NCBI RefSeq assembly: GCF_027941775.1
Contig: NZ_CP115917.1
Coordinates: forward strand, 540,001 to 604,000
From: Tenacibaculum pacificus
GTDB lineage: Bacteria > Bacteroidota > Bacteroidia > Flavobacteriales > Flavobacteriaceae
Direction of reading: 5' to 3'
Length of the DNA stretch: 64,000 bases
Position numbers and translations under genes: made by a program. Position 1 is the stretch's first letter, and each line of letters starts with the position of its first letter. Under the pieces are notes generated by a model. The model ran no database searches. It saw only the letters and a program-made list of their open reading frames with translations, and was not told the origin of the DNA. This document shows positions 30,215 through 39,356 of the stretch, one piece after another.

Positions 30215-30413
30215 ATGAAATATTCAGTATTGGTAATAGTTCTATAATGTTTAAAAATATATTGAAGGATTTGTTAATACTTTATTGAAACTAAATGTTT
30301 TTTAGATGAAATTTAAACAGGCTATTATTATTGTAAATAAAATTATTTATATACTTGATTTAAAGTTTTTACTTGTTTGGTTAAGTTAATTAATGATTAA
30401 GAAAAAAAATACT

Positions 30414-31502
30414 ATGAAGAAAATACTATTTACCATATCAAATGTAGAAGCAAGAGGTGGTACAGAGCGTACTACTTATATTGTTGCGAGTGGTTTGGCT
30501 GAAAGAGGATATGATGTGTATTTGTTTTCTACTAAAGGAAAGGTAGAAGATATTGCTTATGAATATAGTGATAAAATTAATTTTATTATTCAAGAAACAG
30601 GTACAAATAAATTATTTTCATTTATACGTTATATTTATTGTTTAAGTAGGTTTTTAGTGAAAAATAAAATAACTACTTTGGTTAGTGTAGAAGCAATGTC
30701 TGTATTATTTACTTTCCCTACATTGCTACTTACATTTAGAAGAAAAAAAACACAATATGTTGTTTGGGAGCATTTTAACGCTTCGGTTACATTGGATAAA
30801 AAATTAAGGGTTTGGTGTAGGATGTTAGCAAGTAAATATGCAAATACTATCGTTACTTTAACACAAAGAGATGTAGCCTTATGGCAATATAAATTCAATG
30901 TAAAAGCACAAATATTATCTATATCAAATGCATCACCTTTTGAAGTTTCTAACAAAAGATATGCTTGTGATAGTAAAAATATAATCGCGATAGGTCGTTT
31001 AAGTTACCAAAAAGGTTTTGATAAGTTAATAACTATTGTTTCAAAATTGAAAGAAACACAAGATATAACAGGTTGGAAACTTCAGATTATAGGTAGTGGG
31101 GAAAATAAAGAAGCTTTAGAAAAACAAATTAAAGATTTAGATGTTGAAGATGTAGTAGAGATGGTAGCTAATACACCTAAGATAAAAGAATATTATCAAA
31201 ATGCTTCATTTTTAGCGATGACCTCTCGTTTTGAAGGATTACCTATGACATTACTTGAAGGACAATCTTATGGATTACCACTTATTGCTTATGATTGTTT
31301 AACAGGACCTTCAGAGGTAATTAATGATAGTAATAATGGATTTATAATACCCGATGATAATGAAAATTCTTTTATAAATAAATTAAAGGAGTTAATGAAT
31401 AATCAAGTATTAAGAACACAAATGAGTAGACAAGCAAAACTAGATATCGCTAATTTTTCAGAAGAAAAGATTATTAATAAATGGGTTGATTTGATAAATT
31501 AA
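30414..31502 (+). CDS. Glycosyltransferase family 4
   Basis: A GT-B glycosyltransferase. The start FTISNVEARGGTERTTYIVA is the acceptor-side glycine-rich loop. The donor domain has AIGRLSYQKGFDKLI near residue 202 and SRFEGLPMTLLEGQSYGLP near 275, with the Glu-x7-Glu pattern of GT4. I prefer ATG 30414 to the in-frame ATG at 30393 because MKKILFTISN is the usual beginning; the length is then 362. The stop overlaps the next start (TAATG). The donor sugar is unknown. Confidence 0.88.
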   Translation: MKKILFTISNVEARGGTERTTYIVASGLAERGYDVYLFSTKGKVEDIAYEYSDKINFIIQETGTNKLFSFIRYIYCLSRFLVKNKITTLVSVEAMSVLFTFPTLLLTFRRKKTQYVVWEHFNASVTLDKKLRVWCRMLASKYANTIVTLTQRDVALWQYKFNVKAQILSISNASPFEVSNKRYACDSKNIIAIGRLSYQKGFDKLITIVSKLKETQDITGWKLQIIGSGENKEALEKQIKDLDVEDVVEMVANTPKIKEYYQNASFLAMTSRFEGLPMTLLEGQSYGLPLIAYDCLTGPSEVINDSNNGFIIPDDNENSFINKLKELMNNQVLRTQMSRQAKLDIANFSEEKIINKWVDLIN

Positions 31503-32527
31503 TGAATAAAATATTAAAAAATATTATTCCTTGTTTTTTTGCGACTATATATGCCTTATGGTTGTCTAGGTTACCTTTTTATTTATTTAAAGATAGGGAT
31601 AACTATCTTGATTATGCAACAGATTCAGAAGGCTTAATTGATTATTTTACAAGAATTAATAATGTTGTATTATTTTTTAGAGAACCTTTGTGGCTGTATT
31701 TTAATAAATGGTTAATCTTTTTAGAGGATCCTGAATTAACGGTGCAAATATTTGTGTTTTTTGTTTGTTTTTCTGTGTTTATTTTTCTTTATAAAAACAC
31801 TAAAAATATTTTATTTTTTCTAATTTTTCTAATTTTTCTATTTTTTAATGTACAGGCATTTGCTATGCAGTTAGTTACTTTTAGACAAGGTATTGGTGTT
31901 GCTTTTTTATTTTGGTATATCTTGTTATTTAAAGAGCATTTAACACATAAAAAACTAATCATTTTATTTACATGTTTAGCTTTAATTCACGCTTCTTTTT
32001 TCATAATACTTGCTGTTATTATATTAGACTGGTTTTTGTTAAATTATTTAAAATTTAAAAACGTTTATTTAAGGGTATTTACATTTACTATTGTATTTTT
32101 AATCATAAATATTTTGATTGCTCAGGTTGCTAAATACTTAGGAACAAAAGCACAATTAAATGGAGAAATTAGTGTGGGCGGAGGTGCATTTTTAATGTAT
32201 GGAGTTATTTTTTTATATCTTCTTTTTGTAAAATCTAAAAAACAAGAAAATAGAATACAAGAGTTTTATTATATTTTTGCTTTGTCAGGGTTAGTTATTT
32301 ACCTTACTTCTTACTTTACTTCGGGTATAGGTGGACGTTTGATAGGTACTTTTATTCCATTTTTTTATTTAGCAATTATGTATAGGGCAAAAACGGAAGA
32401 TTTGTTATTTGTATTATTACTAATCTTTGTAAATTCATATTTATTTTTTAAAGGAGCAATTGAAGGGTTTACTAACGTTTCAGTAGATGAATTATTAAGT
32501 GAAATATTTAGTTTTAATATATTATGA
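31502..32527 (+). CDS. EpsG-type Wzy polysaccharide polymerase (putative)
   Basis: A 341-residue membrane protein with about 10 hydrophobic helices. The block FAMQLVTFRQGIGVAFLFWY followed by IHASFFII is the core of EpsG family polymerases (the R-x-G and H motif region). It lies between glycosyltransferases and is coupled to both neighbours by overlap. By position and topology it is the best candidate for joining repeat units in the periplasm. Confidence 0.82.
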   Translation: MNKILKNIIPCFFATIYALWLSRLPFYLFKDRDNYLDYATDSEGLIDYFTRINNVVLFFREPLWLYFNKWLIFLEDPELTVQIFVFFVCFSVFIFLYKNTKNILFFLIFLIFLFFNVQAFAMQLVTFRQGIGVAFLFWYILLFKEHLTHKKLIILFTCLALIHASFFIILAVIILDWFLLNYLKFKNVYLRVFTFTIVFLIINILIAQVAKYLGTKAQLNGEISVGGGAFLMYGVIFLYLLFVKSKKQENRIQEFYYIFALSGLVIYLTSYFTSGIGGRLIGTFIPFFYLAIMYRAKTEDLLFVLLLIFVNSYLFFKGAIEGFTNVSVDELLSEIFSFNIL

Positions 32528-33612
32528 AAATACTACAAATAATAAATAGTCTAGAGACAGGTGGAGCAGAAAAATTGATGGTTGATAGTGTACCTGTCTA
32601 TTCTAAACAGGTAGAATTTATTGATGTATTGTTGTTAAAAGATTCTAACACTAAATTTAGAGAAAAATTACAAAGTAAAAATATAAAAGTAACTAGCTTA
32701 ACAAAAGGCTCATTATATAATCCATTATTATTTTTTAAAATTATTCCTTTTTTTAAAAAATATGATGTAATACATGCACATTTATTCCCTACATTATATT
32801 GGGTAGTGTTAGCTAAGTTAATAAGTTTTTCTAAAATATCTATCGTTTATACAGAACATAGTACAAACAATAAACGAAGAGATAATGTTATTTTTAAATT
32901 AATAGATAAATTCATTTATGCAAAATTATCAAAAATTGGTTGTATATCCGAAGGAACATTTACAAATTTAGAAGAACATATAGGAACTTCAGAAAAATTA
33001 TCTGTTATCACTAATGGGATTGTATTGGAGGATTTCAATAATCAACAAGTAAAACAAAAAGCATTAACGTATGATTTTTTTTCAAAAGAAGATTTTGTGT
33101 TAATTCAGGTTTCTAGTTTCAGAGAACAAAAAGATCAAAAAACATTGATTAAATCGCTACAATTATTACCTAAAAAAGTTAAACTATTATTGGTTGGTGA
33201 TGGACATTTAAGGAAAGAAAATGAAATGCTTGTAAAAGAATTAGATTTAATAGATCGTGTAAAATTCTTAGGAAATCGATATGATATTCCTGAATTAATG
33301 AATTATGCAGATGTTGATGTATTATCTTCTGTATATGAGGGTTTTGGTTTGGTTGTGGTAGAAGGAATGGCAGCAGGAAAACCTGTCATTGCAAGTAATG
33401 TTTCAGGTGTTAAAGAAATCGTTGAAAATAGTGGTTTATTATTTGAAGTAGGTAATGAAAAAGAACTATCTAAAAAAATACAGTTTTTAATGAATGAAAA
33501 TAATTATAATGAAATAGCCGATAAGTGCTATTTGAGAGCACAAGATTATTCAATAAAAAAAATGGTAGATAATTACATTAAAATTTACAAATCATGTATA
33601 GTAAAAAACTAA
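32524..33612 (+). CDS. Glycosyltransferase family 4
   Basis: A 362-residue GT-B enzyme. The start ILQIINSLETGGAEKLMVD is typical, with HAHLFPTLYW and YTEHSTNNKRR in the first domain. VSSFREQKDQKTLIKSL and SSVYEGFGLVVVEGMAAGKP are in the donor domain. It overlaps the polymerase gene by 4 bases and the next gene by 19 bases. Substrate is unknown. Confidence 0.9.
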   Translation: MKILQIINSLETGGAEKLMVDSVPVYSKQVEFIDVLLLKDSNTKFREKLQSKNIKVTSLTKGSLYNPLLFFKIIPFFKKYDVIHAHLFPTLYWVVLAKLISFSKISIVYTEHSTNNKRRDNVIFKLIDKFIYAKLSKIGCISEGTFTNLEEHIGTSEKLSVITNGIVLEDFNNQQVKQKALTYDFFSKEDFVLIQVSSFREQKDQKTLIKSLQLLPKKVKLLLVGDGHLRKENEMLVKELDLIDRVKFLGNRYDIPELMNYADVDVLSSVYEGFGLVVVEGMAAGKPVIASNVSGVKEIVENSGLLFEVGNEKELSKKIQFLMNENNYNEIADKCYLRAQDYSIKKMVDNYIKIYKSCIVKN

Positions 33613-34697
33613 AATTTCTTGTTTTTATACTTTTTTTGAGTTTAAACTCTTGTGTACATAGTCAAGGTTTTCATTATAAAAAAGTAGATGGTATTCCTGT
33701 TTTTATTAAAGATTTTAAAGAAGGGAAAGAATGTAGAGCTTTATTAAAAAACACAGAATACACTGATGTTACGGATTACCTTCCTGCTAATTATATTAAA
33801 GATGCAAGCGTAGATTATACCAAGTATTTACAACAGGCTATTGATGAAAACTTGAATATTGTAATGCCTAATTTTCCTATTCTAATAAATGATAAAGGGT
33901 TGTCTTTAAGGGATAATCAAAAAATGGTTTTTAAAAGAAAATCTAAATTAATTTTAAAATCTTCTGCAAAAACTAATTACGAAATGCTTCGTGTAAATAA
34001 TAAAACAAATGTTTATATTTTTTCACCTAAATTAGTTGGTGATAGATACGAACATTTGAATGAAAAAGGAGAGTGGGGAATGGGTATTTCTATAAAATCT
34101 TCGAGTAACATAGAAATAATTAACCCTCAAATTAAAAAGTGTTGGGGTGACGGAATTTACTTAGGGCAAATAGGTGATAAAATAAATAAGAACATTTCAA
34201 TTAATTATGGTCTTATTGATGAAAATAGAAGGAATGGAATTTCTATAATTAGTGTAGATGGGCTGTCTATATCTAATTTAACAATAGCTAATACAAACGG
34301 AACTAATCCACAAGCTGGAATTGACTTTGAACCTAATGCAAATAATGAAAATTTAAACAACATAAAAATCCAGAATATGTATACATTTAATAATAAAAAT
34401 ATAGGGATGTTATTTGTGTTAGGAAATTTAAATCTTGAAGATAATAGGGCAAATTTTTATATCGAGAATTTTTCTGATAGTTTTTCTAAACGATCAGTTG
34501 CATTTCATAATATGAAAAATACAAATATATATGGGAATATTTTTATTAAAAATTTCAACTCTAATAATTGTAAAAATCCTATATATGTATTCAAAAATTC
34601 GTTACCTGCAAATTTAAAAATAAAGATTGATGTTGGTGAGAATAAATTAAAGGCAACTAATATTAAGTTGATGAATATTAAGCTATTGCATGACTAA
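33594..34697 (+). CDS. Secreted right-handed beta-helix lipoprotein (possible polysaccharide-active protein)
   Basis: A 367-residue protein with a lipoprotein signal (FVFILFLSLNSC, lipobox Cys near residue 20). From residue 130 on, short repeats such as SSNIEIINPQIKKCWGDGIY, RNGISIISVDGLSISNLTI and NIKIQNMYTFNNKNIGMLF show the Asn/Ile/Gly ladder of a parallel beta-helix, as in polysaccharide lyases and glycosidases. The motifs GDGIYLG and AGIDFEPN are typical. It sits inside the glycosyltransferase operon, so it may trim, bind or modify the polymer during export. No catalytic residues can be named. Confidence 0.72.
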   Translation: MYSKKLKFLVFILFLSLNSCVHSQGFHYKKVDGIPVFIKDFKEGKECRALLKNTEYTDVTDYLPANYIKDASVDYTKYLQQAIDENLNIVMPNFPILINDKGLSLRDNQKMVFKRKSKLILKSSAKTNYEMLRVNNKTNVYIFSPKLVGDRYEHLNEKGEWGMGISIKSSSNIEIINPQIKKCWGDGIYLGQIGDKINKNISINYGLIDENRRNGISIISVDGLSISNLTIANTNGTNPQAGIDFEPNANNENLNNIKIQNMYTFNNKNIGMLFVLGNLNLEDNRANFYIENFSDSFSKRSVAFHNMKNTNIYGNIFIKNFNSNNCKNPIYVFKNSLPANLKIKIDVGENKLKATNIKLMNIKLLHD

Positions 34698-34739
34698 TAA
34701 AAAAACTAAATTAAACACTAAAACGGAACCTTGCAATAA

Positions 34740-35918
34740 ATGAAAAAACCAAAAATAATAAGAATTACCACCGTACCAGGCTCATTAAATAGCTTGTTAA
34801 AAGGGCAATCTAAATTTATGTCGGAAAATGGCTTTGAAGTGGTTGGTGTTTCTTCTAAAGGGGAACGATTACAACAAGTAGCAATCGAAGAACAAATACG
34901 AGTAGAAGGTATAGATATGTCTCGTAAAATAACCCCTCTTCAAGATTTAAAATCATTATGGAAAATGTATCGGTTTTTGAAAAAAGAAAAACCAGAAATT
35001 GTACATAGTCATACCCCGAAAGCAGGAACTATCGGTATGATGGCTGCAAAATTAGCAGGTGTACCATATCGTTTACACACCATTGCAGGGTTACCACTAA
35101 TGGAAGCCACAGGTAAAAAACGATACTTATTAAATGCCGTAGAAAAATTAACTTATGCTTGTGCTACCAAAATATACCCTAATTCTAAAGGCTTATATGA
35201 TTTTATTTTAGAACAAAAATTTACTTCAAAAAATAAATTGAAGGTAATTGCTAATGGTTCTTCTAATGGAATTAATGTAGAACACTTTAGTCCTAAGCAA
35301 ATAAGTGAAATTACCAAAACAGAATTAAAAGAATCATTAGGGATTAAACAGCAAGATTTTGTTTTTATATTTGTTGGTAGGTTAGTAAGTGATAAAGGAA
35401 TTAATGAGTTGGTTGAGGCTTTTCAGCAAATAAAAGATAATACAAGTAAATCAGTTAAATTACTATTAGTAGGACCAGAAGAAAGAGAATTAGATCCTTT
35501 AGATGAAAAAACCATAAAGTTAATAGATGAAGATACTAATATTATTGCAGTAGGTTATCAAAAGGATGTTAGACCCTATTTTGCAATTGCAGATGCTTTA
35601 ACATTTCCTAGTTATAGAGAAGGATTTCCTAACGTAGTTATGCAAGCAGGTGCTATGGGATTGCCAAGTATAGTATCAGATATAAATGGATGTAATGAAA
35701 TAATTGAAGAAAATAAAAATGGTCTAATAGTTTCAGTGAAAAGTGTAGAAGTATTAAGTAAAGCAATGCTTCAAATGCTAGAAAACGAAAATTTAAATTC
35801 TCAATTACAACAGAATAGCCGAAAAATGATTGTAAATTATTACAAACAAAGTGTAGTTTGGAATGCATTGTTAGAAGAGTATAAGATTTTGTTAAATGTC
35901 AAAGGTAAAGTATTATGA
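34740..35918 (+). CDS. Glycosyltransferase family 4
   Basis: A 392-residue GT-B enzyme. The first domain has ITTVPGSLNSLLKGQSKFM and EIVHSHTPKAGTIGMMAAKL, a pattern common in enzymes acting early on a undecaprenyl-linked sugar beside PglC-type transferases. The donor domain has FVGRLVSDKGINELV and SYREGFPNVVMQAGAMGLPS. It overlaps the next gene by 4 bases. From its place just before the PglC module I infer it may add the second sugar. Confidence 0.88.
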   Translation: MKKPKIIRITTVPGSLNSLLKGQSKFMSENGFEVVGVSSKGERLQQVAIEEQIRVEGIDMSRKITPLQDLKSLWKMYRFLKKEKPEIVHSHTPKAGTIGMMAAKLAGVPYRLHTIAGLPLMEATGKKRYLLNAVEKLTYACATKIYPNSKGLYDFILEQKFTSKNKLKVIANGSSNGINVEHFSPKQISEITKTELKESLGIKQQDFVFIFVGRLVSDKGINELVEAFQQIKDNTSKSVKLLLVGPEERELDPLDEKTIKLIDEDTNIIAVGYQKDVRPYFAIADALTFPSYREGFPNVVMQAGAMGLPSIVSDINGCNEIIEENKNGLIVSVKSVEVLSKAMLQMLENENLNSQLQQNSRKMIVNYYKQSVVWNALLEEYKILLNVKGKVL

Positions 35919-37195
35919 ATATAAGAGAATTAGGATTTAATCTAATTGATTTTCTCAAGGGAAGCCCAGTTAAAAAGGAGTATTTAAAATATGAAAAACT
36001 CATGTTTTCTAAATATGATGAGTCTTCATATCAGGAGCAATGTAGAAGATTGAATAAGGTGTTAAAATATAGTGCTAAAAAAATCCCCTTTTACAATGGG
36101 ATTAATCATAATTCTTTACAAAATTATCCTGTAGTTACTAAAGATGTTATTAGGCAACAGCAAGAAAATTTTATTAGTCCTGATTATGATATATCCAAAT
36201 TAACTCAATATCATACGAGTGGTTCAACAGGAACACCTTTTTTTGTGTATTATAGTCCTTATAAAGTTTTGTGTAACCATGTATCACTTATTTACCATTA
36301 TAGGGAGTTAGGCTACAATATTGGAGATAAAATGTTTTATTTTCGAGCATGGAATGATTTAAATAATATGTCTTTTTTTACAAGGTTAAAAAAGAATATG
36401 GTAATGCAAAACTGTAGTGCTACCAAATCAAATATGGATTTTTTTTTTAAGAACCTAGATACTTCTAATAACTATTTATTAGGTTATGTATCTTCTTTTG
36501 TTGCTTACAGCCAAAAGTTAAAAGATAAAAAGGTTGAAGGAGTTAATGCTATCATAACAGGTAGCGAACATCTTTCAGATTCTGACAGGAATTATATTTC
36601 TAAAGCTTTTTCAGCACCTGTATATTCTCGTTATTCAAACGAGGAAAATGGAATTATTTCTCAGCAAATTATTGAAGATTCGTCAAAATTTAGAATAAAT
36701 TGGCCTGATATTTGGCTTGAGATATTAAAAATTGATAGTGATGAACCTGTATTACCTGGTGAACAGGGACGTGTGGTAATTACTGATTTATGTAATTTAG
36801 CAATGCCAATTATTCGTTATGATACAGGAGATTTGTCATCGTATGATAAAATTGATAAATATAAAAATTCATTACTATGGATGAATAATATTGACGGTCG
36901 TTTGGTAGATAGTCTTTATGATACATCAGGTGAAATATTAAATTCATTTCATATCGTAAACTTATTTTGGAATACACAAGATTATTTGGATACTTTTCAG
37001 TTTATTCAAGAAGAGCAGAAAAAATACCTTTTAAAATATGTTTCAGATATAGAAATTGATGAAATATTGTTTTCTGAAATAATCAAGAATTTGATAGGAA
37101 AAGATGCAGATTTACAATTTGAAAAAGTTGATAAAATACCTTTACTTCGTTCTGGTAAAAGAAGGTATGTAATGAATAATTATAAAAAGATATAA
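35915..37195 (+). CDS. CapK/PaaK-like adenylate-forming enzyme
   Basis: A 426-residue protein of the phenylacetate-CoA ligase/CapK family. The AMP-binding P-loop HTSGSTGTPFFVYY lies near residue 99. SRYSNEENGIISQ and MPIIRYDTGDLS in the second half are the other conserved motifs. Such genes are common in capsule clusters and are thought to activate an acyl or amino acid decoration. The acceptor is unknown. It lies between a GT4 and the sugar phosphate transferase with 2-4 base junctions. Confidence 0.84.
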   Translation: MNIRELGFNLIDFLKGSPVKKEYLKYEKLMFSKYDESSYQEQCRRLNKVLKYSAKKIPFYNGINHNSLQNYPVVTKDVIRQQQENFISPDYDISKLTQYHTSGSTGTPFFVYYSPYKVLCNHVSLIYHYRELGYNIGDKMFYFRAWNDLNNMSFFTRLKKNMVMQNCSATKSNMDFFFKNLDTSNNYLLGYVSSFVAYSQKLKDKKVEGVNAIITGSEHLSDSDRNYISKAFSAPVYSRYSNEENGIISQQIIEDSSKFRINWPDIWLEILKIDSDEPVLPGEQGRVVITDLCNLAMPIIRYDTGDLSSYDKIDKYKNSLLWMNNIDGRLVDSLYDTSGEILNSFHIVNLFWNTQDYLDTFQFIQEEQKKYLLKYVSDIEIDEILFSEIIKNLIGKDADLQFEKVDKIPLLRSGKRRYVMNNYKKI

Positions 37196-37197
37196 CT

Positions 37198-37806
37198 ATG
37201 TATAAAAATATTTTTAAAAGGGTTTTAGATTTATTACTAACGGTTATTGGTTTTACAATTTTATTTCCTGTTTTTTTAGGATTAGTTTTATTTCTTGCTA
37301 TTGCTAATAGTGGAAAACCTTTTTTCTTTCAAGTTCGTCCTGGTAAAGATGAGAAGTTGTTTAAAATTATAAAGTTCAAAACAATGAACGATAAAAAAGA
37401 TATTAATGGGAACTTATTACCCGATTCGGAAAGATTAACAAAGGTTGGAAATTTTGTTCGTAAAACATCATTAGATGAAATTCCTCAACTATTAAATGTT
37501 TTAAAAGGAGATATGAGTTTAATTGGACCAAGACCATTGTTGGTATCTTATTTGGAATTGTATAACGATTTAGAGAAAACAAGACATTCTGTAAAACCTG
37601 GTATTACTGGGTTAGCACAAGTAAATGGGAGAAACACAATTTCTTGGAAAGAAAAATTTAAATATGATGTGGATTATGTAGAGAATATTTCTTTTTCTTT
37701 AGATGTTAAAATTTTTCTTAAAACAATATCAAAAGTACTATCATCAAAAGATATAAGTATTCAGCCAGTGAAAAAATTAAAAGATGAAAAAAATGAAAGT
37801 TTTTAG
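37198..37806 (+). CDS. PglC/WcaJ-type initiating sugar-phosphate transferase
   Basis: A 202-residue monotopic phosphoglycosyltransferase that puts the first sugar-1-phosphate on undecaprenyl phosphate. After one hydrophobic reentrant helix (VLDLLLTVIGFTILFPVFLG) come IIKFKTMND, VRKTSLDEIPQLLNVLKGDM (Asp-Glu catalytic pair), LIGPRPLL and KPGITGLAQVNGRN. Its short length is like PglC, which uses UDP-diNAc-bacillosamine. The acetyltransferase and aminotransferase that follow support that choice. It overlaps the GNAT gene by 23 bases. Confidence 0.92.
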   Translation: MYKNIFKRVLDLLLTVIGFTILFPVFLGLVLFLAIANSGKPFFFQVRPGKDEKLFKIIKFKTMNDKKDINGNLLPDSERLTKVGNFVRKTSLDEIPQLLNVLKGDMSLIGPRPLLVSYLELYNDLEKTRHSVKPGITGLAQVNGRNTISWKEKFKYDVDYVENISFSLDVKIFLKTISKVLSSKDISIQPVKKLKDEKNESF

Positions 37807-38326
37807 AATAAATTCAAGGCATTTACAAGAAAGAGTTAATTGGCTCAATAAACCTGAAATTTATTCTTTTTTAAATATGCAATATCCTATTGATATTGAA
37901 CAAACACAAAAGTGGTATGAAAAAATAACTAAAGATAGTTCAAGAATTGATTTTGTGTTTTCTCAAGATAATGATGTTGTTGCAATGACAGGACTAACCT
38001 CGTTAGATTTGCAAAATCAATTAGTAGAATTCTATATTTTTGTAAATCCAGAATTTCAAGGTCGTGGATTTGGAAAGAAAGCAACAGTATTTAGTTTAAA
38101 CTGGGCTTTTACGAATTATAATATTAATAAAATATATTTATATACGAACGATTTTAATACAAAAGCTAATGATTTGTATATCAAATTAGGCTTTGAATTA
38201 GAAGGGAAACTTAGACAACACAAGTTTAAGGATGGTAAAAATATTGATAGATGCATATATGGATTATTAAGAAATGATTGGGAAAAAATGCCCTATTCTA
38301 CAACTAATATTCAATTAGAAATATAA
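37784..38326 (+). CDS. GNAT-family N-acetyltransferase
   Basis: A 180-residue acetyltransferase with the RimI-like acetyl-CoA loop NPEFQGRGFGKKATVFSLNW near residues 87-106, followed by TNDFNTKANDLYIKLGFELE. The C-terminal LRQHKFKDGKNIDRCIYGLL resembles acyltransferases that act on UDP-4-amino sugars (PseH-like). The position between PglC and DegT genes suggests it acetylates the 4-amino group. ATG 37784 overlaps the upstream gene; ATG 37790 is also possible. Confidence 0.83.
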   Translation: MKKMKVFRINSRHLQERVNWLNKPEIYSFLNMQYPIDIEQTQKWYEKITKDSSRIDFVFSQDNDVVAMTGLTSLDLQNQLVEFYIFVNPEFQGRGFGKKATVFSLNWAFTNYNINKIYLYTNDFNTKANDLYIKLGFELEGKLRQHKFKDGKNIDRCIYGLLRNDWEKMPYSTTNIQLEI

Positions 38327-38329
38327 ACT

Positions 38330-39349
38330 ATGAACATACTATTTACATGCGCAGGTAGAAGAAATTATCTAATCAATTATTTCAAAGAAACTTTAGGGGA
38401 AAAGGGCTTGGTTTATGCGGCTGATATGCAAGCAACGGCACCTGCTTTAATTGATGCAGACAAAGCTATAATAGCCCCATCAATTTATGATGAAGGGTAT
38501 ATTGATTTTATTCTTGATAAAGTAAAAGAATATAATATTAAAGCAGTTATTTCATTAAATGATTTAGAGTTACCTATTTTTTCATCAAATAAAGACAGAT
38601 TTTTAGAATTAGGCGTAATGCCTATTGTCTCAAATTCAGAGGTTATTAATATAGCTTTTGATAAATGGAAAACGGTTGAATTTTTAGAAAAAAATGGTTT
38701 AAAAACACCTAAAACTTATATCGAGTTAGCTAAAGCTAAAGAAGCTTTAGTTAATGGAGAATTAAAGTACCCTGTAGTGGTTAAACCAAGATGGGGAAGT
38801 GGTTCAATAGCAGTCGATTTTGCAGAGGATGAAGAGGAACTTAATTTAGTATATCAACTTCAGAGCAATAAATTGAAGAAGAGTATACTTGCAACAGCAA
38901 GTAAAGAAGATTTAGGAAGAGCAATATTAATACAAGAGAAAATCAAGGGAATTGAATACGGGATGGACGTTTTAAACGATTTTGAAGGTAATTATTATAA
39001 TACTTTTCTTAGAGAAAAGTTATCAATGAGGTCTGGAGAAACAGATAAAGCGGTATCTGTAATCAATGAAAAAATATCTAACATAGGGCGTATTATCGGT
39101 GAAAAATTAAAACATATTGGAAATCTTGATTGTGATGTTTTTTCAGATGGAAAGTATTTCTACGTATTAGAATTAAACCCTAGGTTTGGAGGAGGGTATC
39201 CATTTTCACATGAAGCAGGTGTTAATACACCAGCTATATATTTAGATTGGCTTTTAGGTGTAAAGGATGTCGATAAACATAATAATTACAAAGCTGGAGT
39301 TGCTTTTGCTAAATGTGATAGATTATTAAATATAACAAAATCATTATAA
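38330..39349 (+). CDS. ATP-grasp domain protein
   Basis: A 339-residue protein with an N-terminal Rossmann-like start (ILFTCAGRRNYLINYFKETL) and an ATP-grasp fold: YPVVVKPRWGSGSIAV for the nucleotide lid, IQEKIKGIEYGMDVL, and ELNPRFGGGYPFSHEAG for metal binding. It resembles CarB/PylC-like ligases that occur in capsule clusters beside DegT aminotransferases. The reaction should be an ATP-driven carboxylate-amine ligation; the substrate is unknown. Confidence 0.82.
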   Translation: MNILFTCAGRRNYLINYFKETLGEKGLVYAADMQATAPALIDADKAIIAPSIYDEGYIDFILDKVKEYNIKAVISLNDLELPIFSSNKDRFLELGVMPIVSNSEVINIAFDKWKTVEFLEKNGLKTPKTYIELAKAKEALVNGELKYPVVVKPRWGSGSIAVDFAEDEEELNLVYQLQSNKLKKSILATASKEDLGRAILIQEKIKGIEYGMDVLNDFEGNYYNTFLREKLSMRSGETDKAVSVINEKISNIGRIIGEKLKHIGNLDCDVFSDGKYFYVLELNPRFGGGYPFSHEAGVNTPAIYLDWLLGVKDVDKHNNYKAGVAFAKCDRLLNITKSL

Positions 39350-39356
39350 TTTTAAT

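Noticed and set aside
30215..30392. Possible relic of a GT2 glycosyltransferase (MKYSVLVIVL then stop) and a 29-codon frame at 30306
   Set aside because: The first hint is only ten residues long and the second is hydrophobic without a motif; too little to call.
33594..33612. A later start for the beta-helix lipoprotein to avoid the overlap
   Set aside because: The signal peptide and lipobox need the ATG at 33594; overlaps are common in this operon.
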